Positions 50,584-59,517 of a DNA stretch of 64,000 bases are shown one piece after another. A model generated the notes under the pieces. That model was given only the letters and a program-made list of their open reading frames with translations. It was not told where the DNA came from and did no database searches. Source of the stretch: Streptomyces ambofaciens ATCC 23877 (GTDB lineage: Bacteria > Actinomycetota > Actinomycetes > Streptomycetales > Streptomycetaceae). The stretch covers positions 7,427,001 through 7,491,000 of the forward strand of contig NZ_CP012382.1 of assembly GCF_001267885.1 (NCBI RefSeq), in the 5' to 3' direction. Within the stretch, counting starts at the first letter, position 1; each line of letters starts with the position of its first letter. Made by a program: the position numbers and the translations under genes.

Positions 50584-51147
50584 CTAGGCGAGTTCCGCGC
50601 CGCGCTTCGCGGCCTCCGCCTCGGACGTCGCGCTGCCCGTCGCCAGGGTGCCACCGGAGCTCTCCAGGTGGGCCCGGACGAACCACTGGAACTGCTCCAG
50701 GTCCCTGAGCTGACCGATCAGGAGATCCTCCGTGGCGGGGTCGATCTTGCCTGCCTCCTCGACCGCCGCGCGCATGCCCTCGAGGACACCGGTGTAGACG
50801 ACGTCCAGCGCGCCGAGATGGGCGATGGCGTCGGCACGTCCGATGGAGTAGTCGTCCCACTTGCGCTCGGAGACCAGGGCCCCGGGCGTCCCCTGCGCCA
50901 CCCCGCCGAGGGCGGCGATGCGCTCGGCGACGTCGTCGGCCATCTCGCGCACCTGGTCGACCTGCGGATCGATCATCTCGTGCACGGCGATGAAGTGCGG
51001 TCCCACGACGTTCCAGTGCACGTGCTTGAGGGTCAGGTGCAGGTCGTTGAGGGCGTGCAGACGCAGCCGCAGCACGCCGATCAGTCGTCCGGCGGCCTCG
51101 CGCTCGATACCGGGGACCGTGTACTTCGGGGTCAGATCATGCGTCAT
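50584..51147 (-). CDS. dpsA: Dps-family DNA-binding ferroxidase
   Basis: 187 residues, ATG 51147. LRLRLHALNDLHLTLKHVHW followed by NVVGPHFIAVHEMIDPQVDQ and VREMADDVAERIAALGG includes the His, Asp and Glu ligands of the intersubunit ferroxidase centre. The N-terminal extension is short. The C-terminal tail (GSATSEAEAAKRGAELA) is longer than in E. coli. Dps dodecamers oxidise and store iron and compact DNA under stress. The position next to the SigB module fits. No SigB-like promoter was found directly upstream. Confidence 0.93.
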   Translation of the reverse strand: MTHDLTPKYTVPGIEREAAGRLIGVLRLRLHALNDLHLTLKHVHWNVVGPHFIAVHEMIDPQVDQVREMADDVAERIAALGGVAQGTPGALVSERKWDDYSIGRADAIAHLGALDVVYTGVLEGMRAAVEEAGKIDPATEDLLIGQLRDLEQFQWFVRAHLESSGGTLATGSATSEAEAAKRGAELA

Positions 51148-51474
51148 GTCGGACCTCAGCTCCTCATCCGTTTTCGTACGTTGTCGCACGTGAACGACTG
51201 CCCCGCATCCGCGACGGCAGACATGCACGGTCGTTGTTCCCTCCCGGTGAAACGGGTCTCCCCGACGAGGTGGGCCAATCGTCCGCACGCCACCGCCCTC
51301 CTCGCCCCGCCTGTCCGCGGCGCTCCGGAGTGCCTGGTCGTGACGGCTCCCCGGTGCCGGCGTGCCGGGCGGTGCCGCACCTGCTCTTCGCGGGAAGTGC
51401 GGCCCTGACCGTGCCGGCCGCGGAGGCGGCCGTGCCCTCACCCCAGGTGCGCCACCCGGGAGCAGGGGAGGACG
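51148..51474. other. Intergenic region of 327 bp upstream of dps
   Basis: It lies between the dps start and the flavoprotein stop, both on the minus strand, so it must hold the dps promoter. No GNNT/GGGTA pair was found. A CCCG-GTGAAA-CGGG stem at 51244-51257 and an AT-richer stretch near 51170-51190 are the only visible features. Confidence 0.5.
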
Positions 51475-52080
51475 TCAGGACGGCGGAGCCGGCAGCGGCA
51501 TCGCGCTGAGCGCGCGCGCCGCGTGCACGAGGTTGGACGCCATGGCCCGGCCGGTCGAGGTCGACCAGTCGTGGCCGCGGTCGTCGTCGAGGTAGTCGGG
51601 GCCGGGTCCGGGGCCGAGGTGCCAGTAGGTCCAGGCCTGGCCGGGGATGGTGTAACCGATGTCCGTGAGTCCGCCGCTGATCTCACTGATCACGTGGTGG
51701 GCGCCGTCCTCGTTCCCGGTGACCAGGACCCCGGCGACGCGGTTGTAGGCGACGGGGCGCTCCTCGTCGTCGGTCTCGCTGAGCATGGCGTCCATGCGTT
51801 CCAGGACGCGCTGGGCGACGGAGGACGGGCGACCGAGCCAGGTGGGCGAAGCGATGATCAGGATCTGCGACGCCAGCAGCTTCTCGTGCACGCCCGGCCA
51901 GTCGTCGCCGTCGCCCATGTCGGTCTCGACCCCGGGTTTCAGGTTCAGGTCGACGGCCCGGACGACGTCCACCTCCACGCCGTGGCCTTTCAGCGCCGCG
52001 ATGACCGTGGAGGCGAGGGCCTCGGTGTTCGACGGCTGCGGGGAGGGTTTGAGGGTGCAGTTGATGACGAGTGCGCGCAT
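51475..52080 (-). CDS. Flavodoxin-like NAD(P)H-dependent oxidoreductase
   Basis: 201 residues, ATG after GGGGGAGGC. The flavin-binding loops are ALVINCTLKPSPQPSNTEAL and ILIIASPTWLGRPSSVAQRV, followed by VAGVLVTGNEDGAHHVISEI, typical of the FMN_red/WrbA group. The C-terminal Trp/Tyr-rich segment (GQAWTYWHLGPGPGPDY) is common in Streptomyces members. A quinone- or flavin-reducing stress function is usual for the family. Specificity is unknown. Confidence 0.88.
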   Translation of the reverse strand: MRALVINCTLKPSPQPSNTEALASTVIAALKGHGVEVDVVRAVDLNLKPGVETDMGDGDDWPGVHEKLLASQILIIASPTWLGRPSSVAQRVLERMDAMLSETDDEERPVAYNRVAGVLVTGNEDGAHHVISEISGGLTDIGYTIPGQAWTYWHLGPGPGPDYLDDDRGHDWSTSTGRAMASNLVHAARALSAMPLPAPPS

Positions 52081-52204
52081 GCCTCCCCCTCTTCCCCGCG
52101 GCGGGGCTCTCGATCGTCCGATCGCGTGACCGTTCACCCGCCCGGACGCGCGACGGACGGCGCGGCCGGGACGGGTGGACGGGCGACGGCCCGACGGTGT
52201 CCGT

Positions 52205-52420
52205 TCAGGGCAGGGCGATGCCGTCGAGTCTGCCCTGCTTCGCCTCGTCGACCAGCGACGAGAACTGGTCGGCGCTCATCTGTACGCGCTGCCCGAAGTC
52301 GTCGGTCAGGACGATCCGCCGCTCCGTCGGAGCGGAGGGGTCGACGAACAACTGGGGGCAGCCGCAGTCGCAGTTGCCGCAGAACGTCGCGACGGGCTCC
52401 AGGCTGTGAGAGTCGGTCAT
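52205..52420 (-). CDS. Small Cys-rich conserved protein
   Basis: 71 residues, ATG start. CGNCDCGCPQLFVD near the N-terminus packs four Cys into eight residues, then a hydrophilic region (RRIVLTDDFGQRVQMSADQF, SSLVDEAKQGRLDG). It looks like a metal- or cluster-binding microprotein or a peptide precursor. I do not recognise a named family. A SigB-like promoter lies 76 bp upstream. Confidence 0.75.
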   Translation of the reverse strand: MTDSHSLEPVATFCGNCDCGCPQLFVDPSAPTERRIVLTDDFGQRVQMSADQFSSLVDEAKQGRLDGIALP

Positions 52421-52737
52421 TCCGTGCGCCTTCCGTGGGAGACGGGGTGGCCGCGCCCGTGTCCGCACCGGCGGTCGTGAGGGCGTGCCTGGGAGATACC
52501 CGGCGGCGCGGCCGGGGACGCGTGCCTCCGCCGGGCGTCGAGGCACGGCGGGCCGCCGCCGTGCGCCGGTGCTCCCGCGTCCGCCTCCGGTGCTTCGGCC
52601 GGACGGGGAGCACCGGGAACCGAGGAGCCGGGAGGGATCGAACCGCGGCCTCTTGCATGTCCTATGCCATATCCCATAAGTTACTGGCGGGTAGCAACGT
52701 CGGGGGTGCCCCGGACACGGGGAGAGGGGAGGGGCGG
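52421..52737. other. Divergent intergenic region of 317 bp
   Basis: It separates the Cys-rich microprotein gene from the TetR gene. It holds the SigB-like promoter at 52496-52521 for the former. An imperfect GTTACT...AGCAAC inverted repeat near 52679-52697 may be the TetR site. Confidence 0.45.
52496..52521 (-). promoter_or_regulatory. SigB-like promoter before Cys-rich microprotein gene
   Basis: On the minus strand GCGT, 16 bases, GGGTAT, an exact pattern fit, 76 bp before the ATG. Confidence 0.55.
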
Positions 52738-53349
52738 GTGAGTCCGCGCAGGAGTGAGAGCCGTGACCGGATGATCCTCAGCGCCGCCGCTCTGCTGCGC
52801 GAGTACGGGGCGAGCGCGACCAGCATCGACCGGGTCCTCGCCCACAGCGGAGCCCCTCGGGGCTCGGTGTACCACCACTTCCCGGGCGGGCGGGCGCAGC
52901 TCATCGACGAGGCGGTGGCGCTGGCGGGGGACTTCATCGCGGGCCTGATCGATGCCGCCGTGCAGGCGGACGATCCGGTGGAGGCCGTCGACGCGTTCTT
53001 CGTCCTGTGGCGCGACCGGCTGGTCGAGAGCGGCTTTCGGGCCGGCTGCCCGATCGTGGCGGTGGCCGTCGAGACCAACGACGACGCGCCCCAGCTCGCC
53101 CGCTCCGCCGCCGCCGTCTTCGCCCGCTGGCAGGAAGCTCTCGCGGCCCTCTTCCTGCGGCACGGCCTGGCCGAGGAACGCGGCCGCCGGCTCGCCGCCT
53201 TCGTCATCGCCGCGGTCGAAGGCGCGGTCATCATGTGCCGGGCCGAGCAGAGCACCGCTCCGCTCGAGGCCGCCGCCGCGGAGATCCACGACCTGCTCCT
53301 GCACGCCCTGCGGGACCGCCCGGAGGCAGGACCCCGGCCCGGGGCGTAG
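52738..53349 (+). CDS. TetR-family regulator (LmrA/YxaF-like)
   Basis: 203 residues, GTG after GAGAGGGGAGGGGCGG. The HTH is RMILSAAALLREYGASATSI then DRVLAHSGAPRGSVYHHFPG. The C-terminal domain (SGFRAGCPIVAVAVETNDDA, EGAVIMCRAEQSTAPLEAAA) is the TetR_C_36/LmrA-YxaF type. The crotonase gene follows 51 bp downstream in the same direction and is the likely co-regulated target. Confidence 0.9.
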   Translation: MSPRRSESRDRMILSAAALLREYGASATSIDRVLAHSGAPRGSVYHHFPGGRAQLIDEAVALAGDFIAGLIDAAVQADDPVEAVDAFFVLWRDRLVESGFRAGCPIVAVAVETNDDAPQLARSAAAVFARWQEALAALFLRHGLAEERGRRLAAFVIAAVEGAVIMCRAEQSTAPLEAAAAEIHDLLLHALRDRPEAGPRPGA

Positions 53350-53400
53350 CCCACGGCCGGTCCCCCCTCGACCACGTCAGCTCGATCCGAAGGAGTAGCC

Positions 53401-54072
53401 ATGCCCTCGCTCGACCGTCAGGACAACGTCTTCGTCCTCGACCTCGGAGACGGTGAGAACCGCTTCCACCCCGACTGGCTCTCCGCTGTCGGCGCCGCGC
53501 TCGACGAGGTGGAGAAGGCGGAAGGCCCCCGCGCCCTGGTCACCGCCGCCACCGGCAAGTTCTACTCCAACGGGCTCGACCTGGACTGGCTGTTCGCCCA
53601 CGCCGACCAGCACCAGGACTACGTCGTCTCCGTCCACGCACTGTTCGCGCGGATGCTCTCCCTGCCGGTCGTCACGGTCGCCGCACTGCAGGGGCACACC
53701 TTCGCCGCCGGTGCGATGTTCTCCCTCGCCCACGACTTCCGGGTCATGCGCGCCGACCGCGGTTACTGGTGCCTGCCCGAAGCGGACATCAACATCCCCT
53801 TCACCCCCGGCATGGCCGCCCTCATCCAGTCCCGGCTGGCGCCCCGGACCGCCCACGAGGCCATGCTCACCGCCCGCCGCTACGGCGGCACCGACGCCGC
53901 GGCCGCCGGCGTCGTCGACCGCGCGGTCACCGAGGACGCCGTGCGCTCCACCGCCATCGAGATCGCCCAGGCACAGGTGAACAAGGCCGGTGACACCCTC
54001 GGCACCATCAAGGCCCGCATGTACGCCCAGCCCCTGGCCACCCTGCGCGACACCACCGCACCCCTCGGCTGA
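53401..54072 (+). CDS. Enoyl-CoA hydratase/isomerase (crotonase) family protein
   Basis: 223 residues, ATG after CGAAGGAGTAGCC. Crotonase landmarks are ALVTAATGKFYSNGLDLDWL (first oxyanion-hole segment), LQGHTFAAGAMFSLAHDFRV (second, with GHTFAAG) and YWCLPEADINIPFTPGMAAL. The second catalytic Glu is not clearly present, so isomerase activity may be more likely than hydratase. The protein is shorter than the 260-residue hydratases. It acts on acyl-CoA thioesters in the cytoplasm. TetR control is inferred from the operon. Confidence 0.88.
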   Translation: MPSLDRQDNVFVLDLGDGENRFHPDWLSAVGAALDEVEKAEGPRALVTAATGKFYSNGLDLDWLFAHADQHQDYVVSVHALFARMLSLPVVTVAALQGHTFAAGAMFSLAHDFRVMRADRGYWCLPEADINIPFTPGMAALIQSRLAPRTAHEAMLTARRYGGTDAAAAGVVDRAVTEDAVRSTAIEIAQAQVNKAGDTLGTIKARMYAQPLATLRDTTAPLG

Positions 54073-54090
54073 ACCGGCACGTCGCCGGCG

Positions 54091-54121
54091 ACCGCGCCCC
54101 GGGCCCGCCCGGGGGCGCGGT
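54091..54121. terminator. Hairpin between convergent crotonase and Ku genes
   Basis: ACCGCGCCCCGGG pairs with CCCGGGGGCGCGGT with one bulged G. Confidence 0.7.
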
Positions 54122-54154
54122 GGCCGGCCGGGCAGTGGGCCGGGGTGCTTGGGG

Positions 54155-55063
54155 CTAGGCGCTCCTCCTCGGTTTCCGGGCCGTCTTCTTCGCCGCGGTC
54201 TTCTTGGCCGGTCCCTTCTTCGCCGTCCGCTTCTTCGGCATCTCGTGCACGTCCGCGTGCCCGCCGGTGTCCTCGCCGCGGGTGGCCTTCGCCTTCGACA
54301 CCGACTCCTGCAGCGCGGCCATCAGGTCGACCAGCTGCCCCGACTCGGCCGCCGGCTCCTCCTTCGCGGCCGGTGGTTCACGGTGTTCCCGCTTCGCCTC
54401 GATCAGCTCGGCGACCGCCTCCGTGTACGTGTCCCGGAACTCCTCGCCTTCGAGCCCGTCGCGGGTCATCGTGTCCATGAGGGCGAGGGCCCCGTCGATC
54501 TCCTCGTCGGTGAGCTCCACCGGCGGCGGGGTCAGCGAGGACGGGTCGCGGATCTCGTCGGGCCAGCGCATGGCGTGCAGGACGATCGCCTCCTCGCGCA
54601 CCCGCAGGAGGCCGAGACGTTCCCGGCCGGACCAGGCGTACCTGGCGACGGCCACGCGGCTCGAGCGCTCCAGGGCCTGGCGGAGCAGCTTGTACGGTTT
54701 CGCCGCGACCTGCCCGTCCGGGGCCAGGTAGTAGCCCTCGGCGATCCGGAGCGGGTCGACGGACTCCCACGGCATGAACGCGACGATCTCGATCGCCTTC
54801 GCCGTCGGCAGCGGCAGGTCCCGCAGCTCCTCGTCGCTGATCGGGATGACCTGCGTCCTGGACAGCTCGTAGCCCTTGCCGATCTCCGAGGAGGAGACTT
54901 CGCGGTCCTCCAGCTCGCACACCTTCCGGGTCCGCACCCGGGCCATGTCGTCCAGGTGTACCCGGTGAAAGTGGATGCTGTGGTCCTCGGTGGCACTGAC
55001 CACGTCGATGGGGACGGTGACCAGGCCGAAGCTGATGGCGCCGGACCAGATGGTGCGGGGCAT
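54155..55063 (-). CDS. ku: Second Ku protein with Lys-rich tail
   Basis: 302 residues. The Ku core is MPRTIWSGAISFGLVTVPID, SIHFHRVHLDDMARVRTRKV, SEIGKGYELSRTQVIPISDE and PLRIAEGYYLAPDGQVAAKP. The last 35 residues are basic (KKRTAKKGPAKKTAAKK), a feature that promotes DNA binding in mycobacterial Ku. Unlike the copy at 46335 it has no SAP-like domain. Two divergent Ku paralogues within 9 kb could form homo- or heterodimers on DNA ends. No LigD gene is nearby. Confidence 0.93.
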   Translation of the reverse strand: MPRTIWSGAISFGLVTVPIDVVSATEDHSIHFHRVHLDDMARVRTRKVCELEDREVSSSEIGKGYELSRTQVIPISDEELRDLPLPTAKAIEIVAFMPWESVDPLRIAEGYYLAPDGQVAAKPYKLLRQALERSSRVAVARYAWSGRERLGLLRVREEAIVLHAMRWPDEIRDPSSLTPPPVELTDEEIDGALALMDTMTRDGLEGEEFRDTYTEAVAELIEAKREHREPPAAKEEPAAESGQLVDLMAALQESVSKAKATRGEDTGGHADVHEMPKKRTAKKGPAKKTAAKKTARKPRRSA

Positions 55064-55198
55064 GACGAACCTCCAAGGCGGCCCCGAGCGGGATCAGCCT
55101 ACGAGCGCACCGGCGGCTCCGCACGCGCTCGGACGCCATCGCCTGCTGGGCGATCGAGGGACGCGGACATCAGCGCCGTCCACTGCGTTGATCGACTG

Positions 55199-56434
55199 TC
55201 ACCGCTCCTGCTTCGGGCGGCCGGCGGAGGCTTGCCGGGTGTCGGCGCCGGAGCTGACGTGTCGCTGGGTTTCCTGGGTGCCGTGCCAGTCCAGGCACAT
55301 CACGGTGGCATCGTCCTCGAGCCGGCCGCCGGCGGCGTCCCGGATCGCGGAGGTCAGCATCAGCGTGGTTTCCCGCGGATGGAGACTCCGGGTGCGCCGC
55401 AGCAGGGCGGGGAGGTCGATGTCCTCTCCATGGCGTTCGAGCATGCCGTCGGTGAGCATGAGCAGACGGTCACCGGGGCGCAGGTCGATGTTCTGGGCCC
55501 GGTAGGAGTGGGGCTCGATGACGGACAGACCGAAGGGTGGGTCCACGGCGCAGGCGATCACGTCCACGGTGCCGTCCCGCATCCGCAGGGGCCAGGGGTG
55601 GCCCGCGTTGACGAGCTGGGCCACGCCGGTGTGCAGGTCGACGCGGAGCAGTTGGCCGGTGGCGTGGCCGTGGTCGTGGTCGGCCAGTGCCCGGTCGGCG
55701 CGGTGCGCCTGGTCGGTCAGGCTCGCTCCGGCGCGGCGGGCGCCCCGCAGGGCGCTCACCAGGACGGTGGCGGCCAGGGCGGCGGCGATGTCGTGTCCCA
55801 TGGGGTCGGTCACCGACACGTGGAGGGTGTCACGGTCCACGGCGTAGTCGAAGGTGTCGCCGCTGAGGTTTCCGGAAGGCTCCAGGTTCCCGCACAGGGC
55901 GAACTGGGCGGCCTCGCACGACAGCGACGGGGGCAGCAGCTGATACTGGATCTCTGCTGCCAGCGTCGGGGGCCTGGAGCGTTTGCCCCAGTTGTAGAGA
56001 TCGGTGAAACGCCCGTTGGCGATCACGAGGTAGCCCAGGACGTGGGCGGCTTCCCCTACCGCTTCCAGGACGCCTTCGTCGGGGACGGCAGGCAGCATCA
56101 GTTCCAGCAGCCCGATCGCGTCCCCCCGGTTGGTGACCGGAACGATCATCCGCTGCCCCTGGTCGGTCGCCTCCTGGTACAGGCGCTGGGTGCGGATCAC
56201 CTGCTCGTAGACGCTCCCGAACAGGGGAATCCGCTGGGCCTCCCGCCCGCCCGGCACGTCCGAGGTGGGCAGTCGCGCCACCGCCTTCCCCGTCAGGTCG
56301 ACGATGAGGAAGGAGATCTCTCTGGCCTCGAAACGTCGTCGCAGGTGCTCGGCGACCACGTCGACGGCGTCGACCGGCGCGGCTGTCTCCGCTGCCGTCA
56401 GCAGCCGGGGAAGTTCGATCGGCCCACTGCTCAC
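55199..56434 (-). CDS. GAF-like/SpoIIE-type PP2C phosphatase
   Basis: 411 residues from GTG 56434 (AAAGGGGCC upstream); TTG 56494 would add 20. The N-terminal half (about 10-160) is a GAF-like sensor ([40 protein letters not shown]). The C-terminal half is a complete SpoIIE/RsbU phosphatase: [61 protein letters not shown] and [10 protein letters not shown] with metal-binding Asp residues. It should dephosphorylate STAS-domain proteins and so free sigma factors. The SigB module is 6 kb away. Confidence 0.9.
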   Translation of the reverse strand: MSSGPIELPRLLTAAETAAPVDAVDVVAEHLRRRFEAREISFLIVDLTGKAVARLPTSDVPGGREAQRIPLFGSVYEQVIRTQRLYQEATDQGQRMIVPVTNRGDAIGLLELMLPAVPDEGVLEAVGEAAHVLGYLVIANGRFTDLYNWGKRSRPPTLAAEIQYQLLPPSLSCEAAQFALCGNLEPSGNLSGDTFDYAVDRDTLHVSVTDPMGHDIAAALAATVLVSALRGARRAGASLTDQAHRADRALADHDHGHATGQLLRVDLHTGVAQLVNAGHPWPLRMRDGTVDVIACAVDPPFGLSVIEPHSYRAQNIDLRPGDRLLMLTDGMLERHGEDIDLPALLRRTRSLHPRETTLMLTSAIRDAAGGRLEDDATVMCLDWHGTQETQRHVSSGADTRQASAGRPKQER

Positions 56435-56629
56435 GGCAACGGCCCCTTTCAGCGCCCCCACTAACAGCTTGGGAACTGTCACGGGGAACGTCAATTCTTG
56501 GGCGAGGGGGCTGGGCGGTCACAGGGACTGCTGCCGGGTCTCCGCATCGTTCTCGATCAAAATCAGGTGCGAATGAGCCGGTCCGCACTCCTATACTCGT
56601 GCGGGTTCATGGAGGGGGAGGTGGAGACA

Positions 56630-57100
56630 GTGAAGCTTGCCGAGGCATTGGCAGAACGTGCGGAGGCGACGCGCCGCGTGGATCAGCTGCGAGCACGCGT
56701 TGTCGACAGTGCGCGGTACCAGGAGGGGGAGACCCCCGCCGAGGACGCGGCTCAGCTGTTGGCCGAGGCCGGCGAGGTACTGGACACCCTGGAAACGTTG
56801 ATCCGGCGGATCAATCGGACCAATGCCGCCGTGGAGGTGGGCCCGGACGGCACGCTCACCGATGCCCTCGCGCGCCGGGACGTCCTTCGGTTGCGTCACT
56901 CCGTCGTCACCGCGGCGGCGGACGCGGCAGCGGGCAAGGGTGAGCGGGGATACGGCCGGCAGCTCCGCTCCGAGCTGCTGATGCTCTCCGCGCTCCCGGT
57001 CGCGGAACTGCGCGGTCAGGCGGATGCGCTGGCCCGGGAGATCCGCGAGATCGATGTGCGCATCCAGCGTGCGAACTGGGAGGTCGATCTGCTGGACTGA
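56630..57100 (+). CDS. DIP1984-family protein
   Basis: 156 residues, GTG after GGGGGAGGTGGAGACA; ATG 56609 is alternative. LAEALAERAEATRRVDQLRA, LLAEAGEVLDTLETLIRRIN and RTNAAV match DIP1984. The C-terminus continues with RRDVLRLRHSVVTAAADAAA and EIREIDVRIQRANWEVDLLD. It is helical throughout, with a coiled-coil fold and unknown role. A TATACT -10-like box lies 35 bp upstream. Confidence 0.88.
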   Translation: MKLAEALAERAEATRRVDQLRARVVDSARYQEGETPAEDAAQLLAEAGEVLDTLETLIRRINRTNAAVEVGPDGTLTDALARRDVLRLRHSVVTAAADAAAGKGERGYGRQLRSELLMLSALPVAELRGQADALAREIREIDVRIQRANWEVDLLD

Positions 57101-57411
57101 GCAGTCCGGCAAGCCGGAACGATGTGGAGCAGGTAGCGGTTTCGGAGGCGTGCACACACCGAGGGCCGGCGGTTCTCCGGCCCACTCCTGGCGCGTGAAG
57201 AGCAACGCGGGGGTTCGACTCCCCGATGACAGTGCAGCTCAGCATCGCGTACAGGTGACAGTGCACATTGCACAGCACATCACCACGTGCAGATCCGAGG
57301 CGGCGAGGGCGGGCTCGGGGCTTTCCACATCACAGATCACACCTTCGCGAAGCCTGGTCCCTGGGTCTCGGTGCACGACGACCACGCACCGTCAACCAGT
57401 ACCTCCGACGT
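57101..57411. other. Intergenic region of 311 bp
   Basis: Between convergent genes. It contains a tRNA T-arm-like segment (57208-57225) and a locally lower GC content (57120-57400). No gene recognised. Confidence 0.5.
57208..57225 (+). other. tRNA T-arm-like sequence without a tRNA
   Basis: CGGGGGTTCGACTCCCCG has the consensus T-loop TTCGACT and a four-pair T-stem, but no matching acceptor or anticodon arm was found upstream. It could be an attachment-site relic or coincidence. Confidence 0.35.
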
Positions 57412-58545
57412 TCACTTCGGGAGCTGGTCGGCGTGGTCGTCCTGGAGCATGTGGCGACGCTCCTGTTCGCGCTTGGAGTAGGCCGCCGCCCGGATCGCCT
57501 CGTCGCTCTCCAGGCTCGACCCCAGTGCGCCGCCCACCGTGGCGACCGAAGCCACGAACCAGGACAACGTCCAGTACTCCGTCGCTTGCAGCGGGGTTCG
57601 TGTCATGGAGGCGAAGACTTGGTCGTTGAGGATGAACAACGCCCACACCAAGTTGATGACCATCAGACCGACGTAGCAGACCAGCACCCCGATACCCACG
57701 GTCACGACCGTGGACGCGTTGTAGAGGGCAGCCCTCCTCCTCGCCTCCGGCGTTCCTTCCGCTGACCGATGCCACAGGTGCGCGTCCACGATCAGCCAGC
57801 CGAGCATGAGCGCGACGGACCCGACCATGGCGATCACCAGGCGTGGAACGCTCAGGGACGAGGCCAGGCTCCAGATGGTGGAGTTCACGGTGGCGATGGC
57901 ACCCGTGGCGAGTGCGGCCGCCAGGGCTTTCGACAGACCCGACAACAGCCGCCACGGCCGGTTGGCGCGGACCATCCCGAGAAGCACCCTCAGGTGACCG
58001 CGCGGCCCGCCGGCGACATAGCGCAGATCGACGGACTCTTCCTCACCGACGGGACCTGGACGGACGGGCGCGAGGCGGCCGACGAAGGACCCCGCCGGCG
58101 GCTGGTCCCGTGGAGTTCCCCCGTTCCCGGTGGCCCGCGGACCCACCAAGCTGAGCACGGCTTCCTCCACTGCCCGCCGGGCTCTTCTCTGCAGCCGCAA
58201 GCCTCCCAGGGGAGGAAGGGACAGCAGCGCCGAACCGTGTGCGTGACTCAGCTCCACCACGAGCTCGCGCCCGTGGGAGTGCAGCGGCAGGTCGGTGAGC
58301 GCTACGACGACGTCCCAGGTCTCCGCACCCGCGCGGTCCGAGATCCGGCGCATCAAGGTGGGCGGGTCCTCGGTCCCCGCGGTGAAGGGCTCACTCACCA
58401 CCTCGACGTGGAACCGTCGCCCCTGGCCCGACCTCTCGGCGAGCCGATCGGGAAGTGCCCGGGCCATGCGCTGCGCGATCTCCGTCGGCGCGTCCGGATC
58501 CGCCAGGAGAGCCACGACCGTAATGCCCTGGGACGACACGCGCAT
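57412..58545 (-). CDS. Membrane protein with long cytoplasmic N-terminal domain
   Basis: 377 residues, ATG after GAGAAGGAGTC. The N-terminal 180 residues are soluble and Rossmann-like (ITVVALLADPDAPTEIAQRM, TWDVVVALTDLPLHSHGREL). They are followed by five to six membrane helices (VIAMVGSVALMLGWLIVDAH, GIGVLVCYVGLMVINLVWAL) and a charged tail (KREQERRHMLQDDHADQLPK). It resembles actinobacterial hypothetical integral membrane proteins. No transport or catalytic motif recognised. Confidence 0.78.
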   Translation of the reverse strand: MRVSSQGITVVALLADPDAPTEIAQRMARALPDRLAERSGQGRRFHVEVVSEPFTAGTEDPPTLMRRISDRAGAETWDVVVALTDLPLHSHGRELVVELSHAHGSALLSLPPLGGLRLQRRARRAVEEAVLSLVGPRATGNGGTPRDQPPAGSFVGRLAPVRPGPVGEEESVDLRYVAGGPRGHLRVLLGMVRANRPWRLLSGLSKALAAALATGAIATVNSTIWSLASSLSVPRLVIAMVGSVALMLGWLIVDAHLWHRSAEGTPEARRRAALYNASTVVTVGIGVLVCYVGLMVINLVWALFILNDQVFASMTRTPLQATEYWTLSWFVASVATVGGALGSSLESDEAIRAAAYSKREQERRHMLQDDHADQLPK

Positions 58546-58770
58546 GACTCCTTCTCGTCGGCCGCACTCGCGATCGCAGGTGCCCACAGGATGCCTCCGC
58601 GGGGGGCGTCGGAGCGCACCTGCCACGCTGGCGCCGGCGCGTGAACGGCGCACACGGCGAATGAGTGAGCCCTGTACGCGCCCCCGCGGGGGTACGGAGA
58701 ATGCGCAGTGACCGTGATCACGCGGCGGTGCCGTCCGACCGCCGCCCTCCGGGGAAAGCAGGTCATCGTC

Positions 58771-59493
58771 ATGCTGGTGCGTCTGCCCACGTCCGTGTCC
58801 GAAGCGCAGGAGTGCATGGCGCAGGGAGCGGTGCCCATCGGCGGGGCCACGCTCGTGTGGGCCACCTGGCAACGGGACGGCTTTCCCGAACTGGCCATGT
58901 CGCTGCGCGACCTGCCGGAGGCGTCCGTGGTCGAACCCGAGGCGCTGGGGGCGGCCGTGGTGCTGCACCGGATAGACGCCCGGGTGCCGGAGGTACTGCG
59001 CAGGGCGGCCGGCACCGTGGGCACCGGAGCCGTACGCCGGACGGCCACGGTCGGGGGCAACCTGGTCGGCAGCAGCCTGCGTTGCCTGCTGCCCGCGGCC
59101 CTGGTGCTGGACGCCCGGGCCACGGTGCTGGGACCCGACCGGGCCTACGAGACCGATCTGCCCGAGGTGGTCGCCAAGCGCCACCTCCTGCTGGGCCTGC
59201 GCTGGCGCACCCCGTTGGCCAGCGGATACCGCAAGGAGCCCGCCGAGGCCGGCGGACCGCCGCCGCTGGTCGTCGCCACCGCCGTGCACGCCGTGGACGG
59301 GGGCCCGCGGCAGCTGAGGGTCGCCGTCCGCGACGGCTACGAGGTGCTCAGCGGGACCGTGTCGTGCGACGCGGGTGCCGACGGGGCCTTCGACCTGCTG
59401 CGGCGTTCGGATGTCGGCGCCCTGCCCCCCGGGGCCCGGGACGTGGTGCGTGAGCAGGTCGCCGACATCCTGGATTCCCTCACCGAGCGCTGA
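58771..59493 (+). CDS. FAD-binding subunit of molybdopterin hydroxylase, unaccompanied
   Basis: 240 residues from ATG 58771; a longer frame from 58708 lacks domain support. The xanthine/CO-dehydrogenase FAD fold shows as QGAVPIGGATLVWATWQRDG (first FAD loop), AGTVGTGAVRRTATVGGNLV (second loop, ATVGGN) and RCLLPAALVLDARATVLGPD. Neither the molybdopterin large subunit nor the 2Fe-2S subunit is adjacent, so it may serve distant partners or work alone. Confidence 0.85.
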   Translation: MLVRLPTSVSEAQECMAQGAVPIGGATLVWATWQRDGFPELAMSLRDLPEASVVEPEALGAAVVLHRIDARVPEVLRRAAGTVGTGAVRRTATVGGNLVGSSLRCLLPAALVLDARATVLGPDRAYETDLPEVVAKRHLLLGLRWRTPLASGYRKEPAEAGGPPPLVVATAVHAVDGGPRQLRVAVRDGYEVLSGTVSCDAGADGAFDLLRRSDVGALPPGARDVVREQVADILDSLTER

Positions 59494-59517
59494 CGCGGCG
59501 GCACGGACGGGCGGGCC

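Noticed and set aside
57110..57232. tRNA gene
   Set aside because: Only a T-arm is present; acceptor, D-arm and anticodon arms cannot be paired.
58669..58695. SigB-like promoter before the FAD-subunit gene
   Set aside because: GCCT and GGGTAC are 17 bases apart, outside the accepted spacing.
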